A DNA stretch of 64,000 bases from Bidens hawaiensis (GCA_021521415.1 JAIQDT010014348.1:49777-113776), one strand, 5' to 3'. Shown: positions 45,503-57,534, numbered from the stretch's first letter. Numbers and translations: made by a program. The notes: a model not told the origin generated them from the letters alone.

Positions 45503-47407
45503 CTAGCTTATTTTGGAAGGGAAAATAGTGCTTTCAGAATCATCTTCCAAATTCATAATCTCATCATCGTCATCAAGATTTGTAGAGTGGTAATCATCGG
45601 GCGAAGAGGACTTGTTCGCTTTAGGTTGTTGATGTTGATCAAACAACTTCTTTAGTTGTTTTGCTTGTTCTTCTATTCTCATTTGTAAGTTTCTTTGAAT
45701 CTGAAATATCATTAGCAAATTTTGTTAACAAATTCTTTTATTAACTTTAAAACCAAAGCCTATGCTTCAAACTTTTATAAAAAATTCATAAATAAACTAG
45801 AATTTAATTACCTCTAGCTGCTCATGAAGTTGCCTTTGTACAGCAAGTTGCATTTGCAGTGCATCCTTAAATTGCATGCCACTGATGAACAATTCAAGTT
45901 TCACGTAAACAAAAGAATCCACATTAAGACGGAAATACAAAAAAATAAAAAACTACGTACGTTATATTTTCAATTTGCGATATGGTATCAATACTAGTTC
46001 TCTTCTCAGAATTACCTACACAACAAGAACCTTATTAGAACACAAAAAAGAACCTTAGATAATGAAAAACTAAATAAAATGATTGAAAAGAAAACCATTA
46101 CCTTATTGCATAAAACCTGGCAAATCATTTTACAAAAGCAAATATATTATAGCTTTTGTAAACATATAAAACTATAATGTTTATAAGAATTATATTTCTT
46201 TAAACAAAAAGTGTTTCGCGTTAGCTCAACTAGAATCTTGAACCCGTTTTAAGATACAACCCACCCACATTTTCCCACATTCTACACGAACACGATGATT
46301 TAACAAAGTCTTCGTACCTTTTGCAGATTCCGGTAAGTATTTTGCTATTCTGTATTTCTGAAAAATAAACAGAAATCAATCACAATAAAAATGTAAAACC
46401 TACTAAAAGGGAAACAAAATTTGTTCCATGATATCCATTACTTGTAAATGACTTTTCACATGAAAAATTGTTAACCCTTCTGAGTCCATCAATTTCAGTA
46501 TCGCCTTTGGTGTCGCCTCTAGTAAAATAAATAAATATTAACGAAAGTTCTAACACGCATAAAAGGTACAAATGTAACTTTACAAAAAAGTACTTACTTT
46601 CAGCACCACCTAAGCAATTCACACACTCCACAAACCGATCATGGAGATCTTGAGTCCAACTGATTCGTGTTTTACTTGGGGCTACACTTCCCGGACTTGT
46701 ATTGTTGAATGAAACCTGACCCGAAGGCGGTTTAGAATGACCTAATTGCCCCTATAACAAACACAAACATCAATTTATCATAAAACAAATCCAAAAACAA
46801 AATAACGTACATAAGGCAAAAACTAAAAGAATTGAATCATAATAATAACTATAATAATAGATAATAATCTTGGCTAACCAAAACTTACACCAAGATCCAA
46901 ATTTCCATCATAGCAAATAGTAGTTGGCGATTGTCTCCAGTCAGCTGATACATCAGATTCGTCAAGTAGTTTTCTTTTTAGCTCTCTAATCTGATCTTTT
47001 CCAGATTGATTAACGCACCTCATCTTGTATGATCTATCATAAGAACTGAAATACCTATTTTCAATACTAGGGTGCATAAAATAACTAGATTTCATCTGGG
47101 GTGTAGAAGAAACATGTGTTTCTTCATTAAAAAATCTTTGAACACCATTTTGAGAGAACCCTAAATATCGTTCGGTTGCTAAAAGTGCGGAAGATGGTGA
47201 TCCAATCTGTTCCATAATTGTCTTACTATAAGGTGATGCTTGTTGTCTGTAACTTATCATCTGTTGTTGTTGTGGTTGATCGTCTTGATAGTTCTGGTTA
47301 ATGATTTCGGATGGCAAAATGGTAACTCCAACTTGCCATGGTTGTTGTTGTGCACCACCAAAATCTCTAGCATTTAGATTGTAAACCATTTCTTGGTTAC
47401 AACCCAT
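45503..47407 (-). CDS. MYB-CC (PHR1-like/PHL) transcription factor, seven exons, 370 aa
   Basis: The exons are 47407-46889, 46751-46598, 46518-46442, 46357-46318, 46015-45961, 45881-45812 and 45700-45503. They total 1,113 nt with GT-AG junctions and a continuous frame from ATG 47407 to the stop at 45503. The N-terminus is Gln-rich. The GARP/MYB domain spans residues about 201-254 ('RISWTQDLHDRFVECVNCLG', 'KATPKAILKLMDSEGLTIFH', 'VKSHLQKYR'). The coiled coil spans about 283-320 and contains the family's 'LHEQLEIQRNLQMRIEEQ'. The tail is acidic. PHR/PHL factors bind P1BS (GNATATNC) sites and drive phosphate-starvation genes, and SPX proteins hold the coiled coil when phosphate is plentiful. At the reported SPX-contact KHR positions this protein has R298, H301 and R313, so the lysine is replaced by arginine. 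The call is firm; the exact orthologue is not. Confidence 0.95.
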
Positions 47408-47558
47408 CTTCTATCAAGAAACAAAGAGACGAAAAAAGAAAGTTTTTTCGATCAAAACTTGCGTCGAATTGTAATAAAGTCTTCAAGAATTCGATCAAGA
47501 TTCAAGATAAGAACACGAAGAATACGAAGAAAAAAGTTACAAGAATTAAAAAAAATTG

Positions 47559-47566
47559 TGTCTTTA
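47559..47566 (-). promoter_or_regulatory. Candidate TATA box of the MYB-CC gene
   Basis: Minus strand 'attataaag' about 150 bases upstream of the ATG, followed by A/G-rich leader-like sequence. Position and sequence fit, with no other support. Confidence 0.35.
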
Positions 47567-47599
47567 TAATGCTAAAAAAGAGTATGCATTACATTATGA

Positions 47600-48152
47600 A
47601 GACAATGAAGGTCACTTATTAGACACTTCATATATATATATATATATATATATTATTCTGATAGCAGAAATCAACACCCATCCATTTTTAATTCGATGAT
47701 TCCAACTCATTTTAAATTCAAATGAAATGGTTATAAAAATAATTCTTTCGCTATGCCGTCTTTATAATAAATAAAAATAAATTGTCTTTTGCATGATTCA
47801 TCGTGTGGTCGATAAAAATTACATATATATGTTTCAGGGTCCGATTGATATATGATTCCTGGAATTTAATTTAATATAATTTAACTTGTGAGATAATAAG
47901 AGAATATTAGAGCCAAGGCATCTAATTTATTTTACTATATAATATGTGAATTTTAGCATATATTCATATCTATTGTCATATTTCACAATTTATTCCAAAG
48001 CACAAATTCAATAAAGCAAATCTTTAAGTGTGTTAGGTTGAATTAAATCAACTTGATGTACTTGAGATATAAGTGAGTGTAAACACATACACACAATGCT
48101 TTTTTATCAATAATTTATATATATTGTTTTTAATATTTTATTATTTTTAGAC
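47600..48152. other. AT-rich upstream region of the MYB-CC gene
   Basis: A (TA)n run lies at 47632-47653. No gene or element was seen. Confidence 0.5.
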
Positions 48153-49312
48153 AAAATGACAAAAGACGTTTTTTTCGTTTGCACGGTTTTTCAATAGACG
48201 TCATTTAGCAAACTTAATGACAGAAAAGATCCTTTATGTTCAGAAAACGTTGCACGGTTCGTCCTTTTTACTAACGAGGTTTAGTTTTTCTTGTTAAATT
48301 CAGTCATGTGCACCTCATGTAAGGGCAATTTAGTCATTTTACCCCCTCAGGGGCTATTTGTGTGATTGACTTAAAATTTTAGACTTTAAATAAATAAAAG
48401 CTTTTTTTCTTTTAACCATCTTCTTCCCCAAATCTTCATAACCCACCATCAACCACCACCCATCATCATCATCCCATCCAAACTCCCACCACCACCGACA
48501 AACCACCCACCTCTGTACCCGCCGTTGGACCACCACTACCCTCCAACCGTAAAATAAAAACACACACACTCTCTCTCTCCTCTCCTTCTTCTTTCTTCAA
48601 CCCACCAACTTCATCCTCATCTCCATTACAGTCCATCCAATCCACCAACCAAACAACCACCATTATGTTCTCTCTCTCGCTTACTAACTTCTCACCACGA
48701 TCACCAGTTCCGGCCAGCAGCACGGAACCGACGACCACCCCCACCACCATGACGGCTCTATCTCCGGCGACCACAATAACGATCTACTCACTGTTCAGAA
48801 CCATCTTCGGCGCCTCTCTCTGTTGTGAAATGCCATAAATTGCAAGTATTGTGTTTGTCTCCAACCCTAGGGTTTCGAAATCTAGGGTTTGTGGACGAAT
48901 CCGGTGGCTGTTGTTCTGATGGTGGCGACTGCGGACGAAATCTAGGGTAATATAGAGGCAAGTGGTAGTGGCTGTGGTGGAAGGTGATGGGGTGGTGGTT
49001 GTTTGTTTGGTAGGTGAGTGATGGTGGTGATGGTTACTGTGGAAGAAGAAGATGAAGATTAGAGAGAGAGAGAGTTTTGTTTTTTATATTATTCTTTTAG
49101 ATTGTTTGTTAATAAATAGATTGGAAAATTACAAAATTACCCTCATGTGCGTTGCACATGTCCAGATTTAACGAGAAAAATTAACGATGTTAGTGTCAAA
49201 GGACGTGATGTGAAATAGATTTGAAACATGAAGTATGCTTTCTGCTATAAGTTTTGCCAAAGGACGTCTATTGAAAAACCGTGCAGACGTAAAGGACGTC
49301 TTTTGCCATTTT
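48153..49312. mobile_element. MULE-like non-autonomous element with long terminal inverted repeats
   Basis: The left end starts 'aaaatgacaaaagacg' and contains 'gcacggtttttcaatagacg'. The right end is the inverted equivalent and ends 'cttttgccatttt'. The inverted similarity extends about 180 bp from each end. The inside is different in character: C-rich 'accaccacc' stretches at 48430-48560 and 48640-48780, and genic-looking 'ctagggtttcgaaatctagg' near 48870. This resembles a Pack-MULE-style capture. No target duplication was confirmed. Confidence 0.55.
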
Positions 49313-49360
49313 ATCTTACTTTTACATACAAATGTGTATAATCAAAGAGTTATTTTAGTT

Positions 49361-49514
49361 TGTTACATACACATTTGGAGGTAACGAGCAATCAAAGTGA
49401 TTTGTTACATTTTAATTTTAAATGTAATTTTTGAATTTTAGAACAAGGTTAGTAGAAAAAAAAATATATTTTTATATTTTGTTACATACACATTTGGAGG
49501 TAACGAACAATCTA
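49361..49514. repeat. Direct repeat, about 35 bp, 120 bp apart
   Basis: 'ttgttacatacacatttgg' plus 'aggtaacgarcaatc' occurs near 49361 and again near 49481. Confidence 0.8.
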
Positions 49515-49764
49515 ATTATTTTTTTTGAAGTTCTACATGTTCTCACACTAAACAGTGATTTGCTTGGATCTCTTCCACACACACACACAAAATTTGATTA
49601 CAGAGGAAACTCTATTATTTGTGAAAACTTAGAAAGATTTTCATTTTTTCATGATTATCTACACCAACAGAGGATATTTTCTACCAAACCTAAAATTCAA
49701 AAACCCCCAAAGTACATTAAGTCTAAAATTTGACCCGCATAAAGACTTCACGCGAAAGAAACAC

Positions 49765-50613
49765 TGGACTGGGGGACTTATAAAGGTAGGGTACCAAAAA
49801 GACCCAAATACCCTTAGGTATCACCCACGGGTCATTAAGAAACCTCTCATACACCGCATGCGGGACATATGGGTCATCCGCATAACTCGGTAGAAGAGGA
49901 ACGTCCTCACACCACACGCGGAAGCATCCAGGAACCCCCAGAAGTCATCCGCGAGATAGGACATCTGTCCGCTAAAATGATCGAAAAGCAATGCCAACTG
50001 GACAGCTGTCATGAACTAATTATCCTCTAGAAGAGTATCCACGATTGTTACTTGAAGAATACGTGACTCGCCAGCCAATGAGCAAAGGACACCTGGCCAG
50101 GTTGTTATAACCGTGCACATGGCCAGGATGTGATACGTCCTATCATCAGACGACGCGTGTCCAGATTGTTATACCCATGCACATGGGACGTATAGCTTAA
50201 CCTATCACAAAGGGACACACGTCTAGGCGGTTACCAAGATCTTATAGAAGAGGATAGTTGGCCCAATCACCTTCCTACATCATTCGGCTATAAATACCTT
50301 GTCAACCTGCATGAGGTATTCATTCATTCACATTCACTCTTACTCACATATACTCTGACTATTCTTAGTCTATATATTTCAGTACTTTCTTCATTACGAA
50401 CGATACTGATTCTCACGCCGGAGGGTAGTTACAGGAAGACCCCCCCCCCCTCTTGTCCTTCCTGTAGCGAGACTCACGGTGTCTGTTTTGCAGGTTCCGG
50501 TTATTAGACTTCGGGAAGTTGTGCTCATACTGTGTTAGTAGTTATCATATTCTACCCTGTGGACTCATTGAATCCAGGACCCATATCAGGGGGATTGGAT
50601 CCGTGTTTCTTCA
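49765..50613 (+). mobile_element. Ty3/gypsy 3' LTR remnant with adjoining polypurine tract
   Basis: 49765-49778 (GGACTGGGGGACT region) is a polypurine tract, and the LTR runs 49779-50613 (835 bp), ending 'gtgtttcttca'. It matches the solo LTR at 16906-21213 in the opposite orientation. Only a few bases of internal sequence remain to the left, with no second LTR and no target duplication, so the element is truncated. The C run at 50438-50451 and the block 'ctcacgccggaggg' are shared with the larger gypsy element at 51.5-64.0 kb, indicating related LTR families. Confidence 0.8.
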
Positions 50614-51466
50614 ATTCTCTAGTTATTATTAGTGAACTTTAATAAACTGGATCCGATTTGTTTTTCTAAACATATCATTTTTAATCATATATATATGGAA
50701 GATGATGAGTGGATGGAGCACACTTGTTGCCTGGGGAAATCTAATCTAAAAGCTAGAATCCAACTTGTTGATCTAAAAAGAGGCTCCTCGGCATTCGAAC
50801 ATATCTTTACATTTTGCTAACACACTAGATTGAAAAGAATCTGGTTGGGGTAGTTGAGATGTAACTATATTTCTTTTAAAAAACAATTTTAATCACTGAC
50901 GGGCTAACTCAATCATCATCATTCCCCAAATACAGAATCGAGCTAGTCTGACACGTCTTTGAATAGAAGCTCGTACATCACTCTACCCATCGGGACCCCA
51001 GAGACCACCCTTAAGAGGAAACTCACCATACATGATTAAACTTCAGCCCAACTTGAAACCACTATTTTGTCATAGCTAAAAGTGAACCATTGAAAGTTTT
51101 AGGCATAACAGAACACGCATCTGCATAGTTAAATATAAAGTTGTAGTGATTACAAAGTAAGGAAGCCTGACTACGTACCTCAAAAGCTATGCGGTAGAAA
51201 GTTCGTCGCATTTAATAATAGTTACTTAATTTACATAATCGAAAATCAAAAATCAAGAAATGTAGTAATGATCTGAAAAAACCAGACATCAGTCTTGAAA
51301 TTTTAAAATTGAAACAAACTTCAAACTTAGAAGAATAGCCCGTAGGAAGAGAATTTAAAAGAATAAATCTTTATGTGATTATACTTTGACCGGTTATTTC
51401 TCATATGTTCAGTTTGATACACTTTGTTCAATCTACATATTGTTACGAGCATCCAACTTGTATGAG
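50614..51466. other. Intergenic, no gene seen
   Basis: A 62-codon frame at 50632-50820 has no recognised similarity. The left flank of the large gypsy element ends 'gtatgag' here. Confidence 0.5.
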
Positions 51467-52503
51467 TGAAGAAACACTAAGCGACCCCGGGCAGATTATG
51501 GATAATCTGGGGGCTAGATAATGTTTCCCACGAAGGTTAGGTCCAGCAGAGTAAGTTGTACTTTAGGGAACCTGCAAAACAGACACCGTAAGCTCGTCAC
51601 TGAGAAGGGGGGGGTTCCTCCTTGTGACCACCCTCCGGCGTGAGAATCAGTCTATATTGCTCTTTGAATATAAAAGTATATGAATACTATTAGAGCAATT
51701 ATCAAGTAAGTTATACGAGATAGTAGATGATCTTACCATTCCAAGATATTGGAGTATTTATAGCCGAAGGTAGGTTTTCTAGAAGGTACAGCCGGCTGAA
51801 TAGTATTCCTGTTCAACCAACAGTGGATTACGCACAGGCCATACTGGTTGGTGGGTAGGTTACAGCCAACAGTAATAAAGTCGGCTGCACTATTCCACCA
51901 ACTGTAGACCATGCACGTCCCACTGACTGTGGATTGTACGCAGGCCATGCTGGTTGGTGAATAGGTTACGGCCAACAGTAATACTATTCCACCAACTGTA
52001 GGCTGCGCCTGCTCCACAGTGAGGGTTGGTGAGTAGGCAGCGGCTAATAGTGACAAACAGTACTAGAGGGTGCTCCTCCTCGCACTGTTGTCGGTGAGCT
52101 GTCACCCTGTGATTGGCTCATGGGCTGTTCTGGTCAGATCGTCTGTCCTATCCATACCTTGGTAGGTATGGTACAAAAGATCTTTCAGAATCAGACTGGC
52201 TCATTTGGGCGGGATTGTTCCCGCCTTGCTCATGCCTTCATGTGACTGCTGAAGTAGCTAGTCTTGTACGTGTAGCCCTGCTGTCTGCGGGTAGCCTTCC
52301 CTGATGGCTTGTATCCGCAACTGCGGGAACAGGCGGGGTACTTCACCATTGGGAGGCTTTCCCTGCGTGTACAGCTTGCGTACTGCGCGTAAGATTCTAT
52401 GAGCATGGTGGGTCCTGCGGGAGCAGATGGCCTCTGCGCAGACAACCCTGTTCAAGGTGAGTCTTGCGGGACCAACTGGTCTCTGCTGGGACCTACCTCT
52501 TCA
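51467..52503 (-). repeat. Gypsy 3' LTR, 1,037 bp
   Basis: On the plus strand it starts TGAAGAAACACTAAG and ends CTACCTCTTCA (TG...CA). Contains a G run (51607-51614) and inverted 'acctgcaaaacagacaccg' and 'ctccggcgtgagaatcag' blocks shared with the two other gypsy LTRs in the window. Confidence 0.95.
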
Positions 52504-52517
52504 AGTCCCCCCAGTCC
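52504..52517 (-). other. Gypsy polypurine tract
   Basis: Minus strand GGACTGGGGGGACT directly before the 3' LTR; nearly the same tract precedes the LTR at 49779. Confidence 0.9.
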
Positions 52518-52861
52518 AATGTTCTTCTCATGCGTGTTTAATAAAGTGAGGTGAACTTTTGGACTTAAGCAAAGGGTTTTGAAAAGGGTTTTGTAAGGTT
52601 TTCCATGGGAAGTCCTTGTCACTTGCAGAAATGCCCGAGTTTCCTGCTTGGTCTTTGGGTATGATGCGGGTAGGTCTGTAACCTCCTCGCAAGTCAGGAG
52701 CATTGAGTCCCAGTTGTATGTATTTTCCATGAGGTTTTGGTAGTTTCGAACATAGTGATCAATTATGTTAAGACCACCAATTCCATCTTGGAGCTTCAAA
52801 CAACGTAGTTCTCGACGCTCCCGCTATGCGGGGATGTTATTTCCGTTTCCGCAAGCATTGC

Positions 52862-53265
52862 CCAGAAGATCCTTCTTGGTTTCAATTCCCAGCGGAGCGC
52901 TAGGTATGTGAAGGGTTTTGCCTTAACACTGTACCTGCGCTCGTCTTACGGTTACTTTACTTCCAAGGTATTCCTGGCGTTAATTCCCTGCGGGTGCTAG
53001 GTATGTGAAGGATTTTGCCTTTACACTGTACCCGCACCCGTCTTATAGTTACTTGGTTGCCGAGGAATACTTGGCTTCAATTCCCTGCGGGTGCTAGGTA
53101 TGTGAAGGGTTTCGCCTTAACACTGTACCCGCATCCGTCTTATGGTTACTTGTTTGCCAAGGTTTTCTTGGCTTCAATTCCCTGCGGGTGCTAGGTGTGT
53201 GAAGGGTTTCGCCTTAACACTGTACCCGCATCCGTCTTACGGTTACTTGTTTGCCAAGGTAAGGG
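52862..53265. repeat. About four tandem repeats of 97 bp in the gypsy element
   Basis: 'ttcaattccctgcgggtgc' type units start near 52881, 52979, 53076 and 53173, each followed by 'gctaggtatgtgaagggtt' and 'cttaacactgtacc'. They lie between the PPT and the promoter of the antisense gene. Confidence 0.88.
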
Positions 53266-53605
53266 GGGATTTTCCCGCTTACTTTTTAATATTTTCGAAT
53301 TTTGAATTTTGAAATTCGAAGAGTTGGTGAAAAGATAAGAACAGTCCAAACCTCTGAAACGTCGCGCGTCAGTTTCTTCTGACTGTCAGGACGTGCAGGA
53401 AGTTATGGTGACGTGACAGAACATGGTCATTCCAGTCGCTTTTTCAGGCGCGTGGGCGTGATTTTTCTGGCGCGTGGCCGCGAAATTACTGGCACACGTC
53501 CTTTCAACAGCTGTTGCCAGCCTGCTTTTTGCCACGTGTCATAGTTTCATTGCACCTTTGATTTCTCTCTCCTCCGCATTAAATTCACCGCATTAATTGC
53601 GATTA

Positions 53606-53615
53606 CTATATAAAG
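53606..53615 (+). promoter_or_regulatory. TATA box of the antisense gene
   Basis: CTATATAAAG lies 117-126 bases before the ATG at 53732. A CT-rich leader ('cacctttcttcttcttctc') between them is typical of a plant 5' UTR. Confidence 0.7.
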
Positions 53616-53731
53616 GGGAAGAGAGTTATCTGTAATTCACACTTTCACCTTTCTTCTTCTTCTCAAGTAATTTCCGGCAAATTTTTCTGTTCAGTAAAGC
53701 CTTACTCTGAAATCTTTTTCTTTTTTCCACC

Positions 53732-56704
53732 ATGTCTTCTCATGATACTGATGATCAGAAGACTGCTGGCGAATGCCAGTGTTCTCTTCCTGTCGATCTG
53801 TACCAGTATATCGTCAGGAAGTTCATGCTCGAGTCTCTCGAGCCTGAGTTTCCTGAACCCCACCATACTGTGTACGATGCCCCTAGTGGCAAGATCGGGG
53901 TTTATGCTGCATTCTTTGTCTACGGAAACCTTAGGTTTCCGTTGACAAAGTTTGTGTACCGTGTCCTGGAGAGGCACGGTGTGCACCTGACAGAGGTGCA
54001 CCCCATGGCCATTGCCAAGGTCCGGCACTTTGAGTGGGTGTGCCGGATACTGGGCCTTGAGCCCTTTGTTGACCGTCTGATGACCTTCTACACTTGGAGG
54101 TGTATCCAGGGGTGGTACACTCTTACAACCCGTATAAAGGGTTTAAAGATTTGTACCACCGAGCGGAGTCTTCGCTCATGGAGAAGAGAGTTCTTCTTCA
54201 TATCCGCTCGCGCCGTCCCCATCGCCATGAAGTTTAAGAATGGCCAGGCGCTTCCGAACCTTCCCGCCCTTAACTACGAGGAGGCGGAATGGTTTTCGAA
54301 GATATCCCGGGTCCAGTCCCCGGTTTTTCGTTTTCCGGAGTCGGCGATGGTGATGCTGGGGATGAGCCGGGTGTGGAAGGCGGCGAATGCGGATAAGGTT
54401 CCGATCGTCCTTGAATATGGTTCGAACTCTACCCCTTATGGTATGTCTTGTTTCTTTTTTACTGACTACGATTTTTTCTAACTTTTTTGTTGATTTCAGA
54501 GGGTAACGATCTTCAGTCGCTCCTGAATCCGCGGGAGGAAGATGGTCCTGCGCGGATGGGTACTCGTGCTCTGGACGAGAACGAGTTGCCCATCCTCGAG
54601 CAGACTGCGGGTCGGTTTGTGGAGGTTTACCCGCCAGGCCAAGAGATCCTGAGCCACCGTCGGCCAGGTAAGCCTATCTTCCACCCTGAACCTCTCAAAG
54701 CTGTGCCTGCTGCTGGAGTTCATGACATTTCTTCTTCTGAGGAATCCGCAGAAGGTCCTCCACTGGTGCGGAAGAGAAAGGCTGCCGTCGCGAAGGGCAA
54801 GGAGAAGGTGGCCTCTACGGCCGACCCGGTAGTCCTATCTGACTCGGAGTCAGATAATGCAGAGGTGGCGGGGAAGCCCGGTGGTGAAGAGACCACCGCT
54901 CCGGAGGCTGCAGGTGTCACCTCCGAGGAGGCAGCGGCAACGACGGTTACTGGTGGCAAGAGGCCGGCTCCATCGGGTTCGCCCCCGCTCGTCCGTGCGT
55001 TCAAGCTCAAGAAACCCCGTAAGTACCCCCATAATTCTTGTCTAGATTTGTTTAAAATAAATTTTTCTAACACTTTTGCTTGTGTAGGTGTGGATGTTGA
55101 CGCATTCCAGGGTGGAGTTGGAGCAAGTATTCCCCCGCCAATGACGGTAGGCTCGGTCAGCCTTCCCGAGGCATCGACCCAGGCGTCTACGCCTGCTTCC
55201 GCTGGTTCCAGCCTTCCTGAGGCTGTTCCAGCTGAGAAGGTGTCTCCGCCGGCCGTGAGTGCAATTTTTACCGCATCTTTCACGGAGCCGGCGGTTACTG
55301 TTGCTGAGGAGGTGGCGCCAACCATGGCTACCACAGCGGCTGCCACTATACCTGCGCCACCGGCACCGACGGCCGGACCTTCAGGTATGCGCCAGGCTTC
55401 CCGCCGATCTATGCCACCTTCCCGTCTGCCTGACCTGTTGGATGGATTTCCTTTAGGTTCAGGTGATGGGTTTGGCGGCTATCGGCCTGTTATTGACCCT
55501 ACAGGTACGTAGGGTTATTTTTCCTTTACATATTTTTATCATCTTTTCCTAACTGCCTTTGTTTCTTTTGCAGTGTCGGATTCCAATGAAGTGTATGTTC
55601 CAAGATGGAACATACGCCGAGGAACAACCCTTCGCACCCCTGTGGAGTGCGTGGACTGGGCTCGCCACGCTGCTCCTCATGGTGCGTTGGGGGAAGCCAT
55701 GGCTAGCTACCAAGAGGGTAGGCTAACCAATGAGCTTCGGGTTCTCCAGGCCCGAACGCAGCCCCGCGTCGAGCTGCTTTGTCGTGAAAACGACAAGTTA
55801 AAAGCAGCTCGCGCCAAAGATATATCTGAAGCGCGGGCTCTTCGGGAGGAGAACCGGCAGTTGGCCGCTGCCGCAGCCGAGAAGGAGAAGGCATTCAAGG
55901 CCCTTGAGGTTGAAGTCCAGGCGCGACTCGAGGCCCGCTCCAAGGCTGCCCAAGCTGTGAATGAACAGCTTCGGCTGGCCAAGGAGACTGCGCGAAACTC
56001 AACTGAGAGGGCTGCCAAGGCTGAAGCTGTTGCTGAGCCACTTCGCGAAGAGAATGAGCAGCTTAAATGCAAATTAAAGGCTCTTCAGCATGCTCATGAC
56101 GCCTTGGCAATGGAAGATGCCAAGAAGCTGCAGGAGATCCTTGACCAGAGGGGGGTGCTTGACCGTACTGAAAGGAAACTCAAAAGCGTCGAAGAAGCTG
56201 CCGCCAAGGAAGTTCAACTTGCCAACCTTGATAAAAGCGGAGCCGAACGTGCTTGTAAAGAAAGTCAAGCTACCCTCCAATGGTTGCTTCGAGAAGCGTT
56301 GCCTCAGGTATCCTCTTTTTCTTTACGCTTTCTGCTTGTAATTAGAAAATGTTCTAAGTATTCTTTTGTAGGTTGTGCGTCAGGTCCTCTCAGAGACCTC
56401 TTACGACGATGCAATGAGCGCAGCCCTCAACGCTTCTCATGAGGATGGGCAGAAGACTGGCTTCCTGCTTGGTCTAGGGTTTGCTGAGAGAGGCTTTCCG
56501 CCCTCCAACTTCCCTTTATTCAATGTTAATACTGAAGCTGCTTATGACCAAGCTGTGAATCAGTATGCTGCCTTCCCGCATCCAGTGGTGGAGAAGGTGA
56601 ATGAAGTCGCTGCTGCTGATGATGGGCTAAACATCCTTAAGGCTTTCCTTGGGCAGCCGCGCTCTGATGGTGCTGGCCCAAGCGGAGGTGGCCCTGAAGC
56701 CTGA
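53732..56704 (+). CDS. Antisense gene of the Tat-lineage retrotransposon, five exons, 903 aa, function unknown
   Basis: It runs opposite to gag-pol. The exons are 53732-54440, 54500-55018, 55088-55504, 55574-56307 and 56372-56704, with GT-AG introns of 59-69 bp and continuous frame (2,712 nt). Exon 1 has the fold known as 'putative gypsy type transposon' (recalled as PF04195), e.g. 'FPLTKFVYRVLERHGVHLTE', 'HPMAIAKVRHFEWVCRILGL' and 'CIQGWYTLTTR'. Exons 2-3 are Ala/Pro/Glu-rich and probably disordered, with acidic 'SSSEESAEGP' and basic 'RKRKAAVAKGKEK' patches. Exon 4 is a long coiled coil ('ENDKLKAARAKDISEARALR' onward). Exon 5 ends 'AGPSGGGPEA'. No stops or shifts interrupt it. Similar antisense ORFs are known in Tat elements, but their role is not established. 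Confidence 0.88.
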
Positions 56705-57534
56705 TCCTGAAGATCCCTTCCCGCTGCTAGGATAGACTTAGCTTTGTATAGATTTCTTTTAGGCGGGTAGTTACCCAGCCCTTGTAATTGATTGTGAAAT
56801 ATTAATCTCTTTGCGTATAAGATTGTTATTTCCTTGGGTTCTTTGCTTTATAAACTTATGACTTGCATACTCAGTTTAAATTAGCAATTTCCCAAGTGCT
56901 TAGAATAAGAACCTTTGAACGTGGTTGATAATGGGTTAAAGTTTCGCCTCCTCCTTCGTGATTGTGCGGGCAAAACCGTCACTTGCACTTGGTAGGATGG
57001 CTAATCTTTACCCTTTATCTGACCTGCGTGTAGGTTTTTCAAAATTTCTAAGGCATTAAGTTAAACCTTTGAACGTGGTTGATAATGGACTAAAGTTTTC
57101 GCTCCCTCTTTCGTGATTGTGCGGGTGTAACCGTCACTTGCACTTACTAGGATGGCTTTAACTTTAGACCTATATCTGACCTGCGTGTAGGTTTTTCTTG
57201 TCCTTTTTTTTTTTTTTAGTGTTCATAAGTTAACCTTATAACGTGGTAGACGGTAAGTTAAGTTTGGCTTCCTTGTTCGTGATTGTGCGGGTAAGACCGT
57301 CACTTGCACTTCCAAGGATGGCTAAACTTTACCTACATCTGACCTGCGTGTAGGTTTTCCTTAGGAACTTTAACATTTTGGCGTTGTGTTTATGCGGGTA
57401 TTGCCGCCTTCCACACGCAACTACTTCTTCCCGTAAGGGAAGTTCATAGGTTACAAGCTATCAATACATCGTGAAAGGAGAATCATTTCCATTAGAAGTG
57501 GCTCTAGGCCTTTTCTTTACAAGTTGGAATTGAT
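56705..57534. repeat. Three tandem repeats of about 155-170 bp between antisense gene and pol
   Basis: Units begin near 56910, 57064 and 57232 ('aacctttgaacgtggttga' type) and each contains 'cgtgattgtgcgggyaaracc', 'gtcacttgcact' and 'tctgacctgcgtgtaggtt'. They may carry the 3' ends of the two convergent transcripts. Confidence 0.85.

Noticed and set aside
48354..48774. Minus-strand frames rich in V, G and W
   Set aside because: Artefact of the C-rich 'accaccacc' cargo of the MULE-like element.
51733..52105. Open frames in the gypsy LTR, repeated at 63228-63600
   Set aside because: Identical because the LTRs are; no coding features, and they lie in U3/U5 sequence.
52452..52799. 115-codon minus-strand frame after the 3' LTR region
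   Set aside because: It crosses the PPT and LTR boundary, so it is unlikely to be a protein.
52862..53265. Regularly spaced repeats considered as a CRISPR array
   Set aside because: Units are contiguous 97-bp tandem repeats without unique spacers, inside a plant retrotransposon.
54720..55346. 208-codon minus-strand frame opposite exons 2-3 of the antisense gene
   Set aside because: Mirror of an Ala/Glu-rich plus-strand coding region that has splice sites and domain support.
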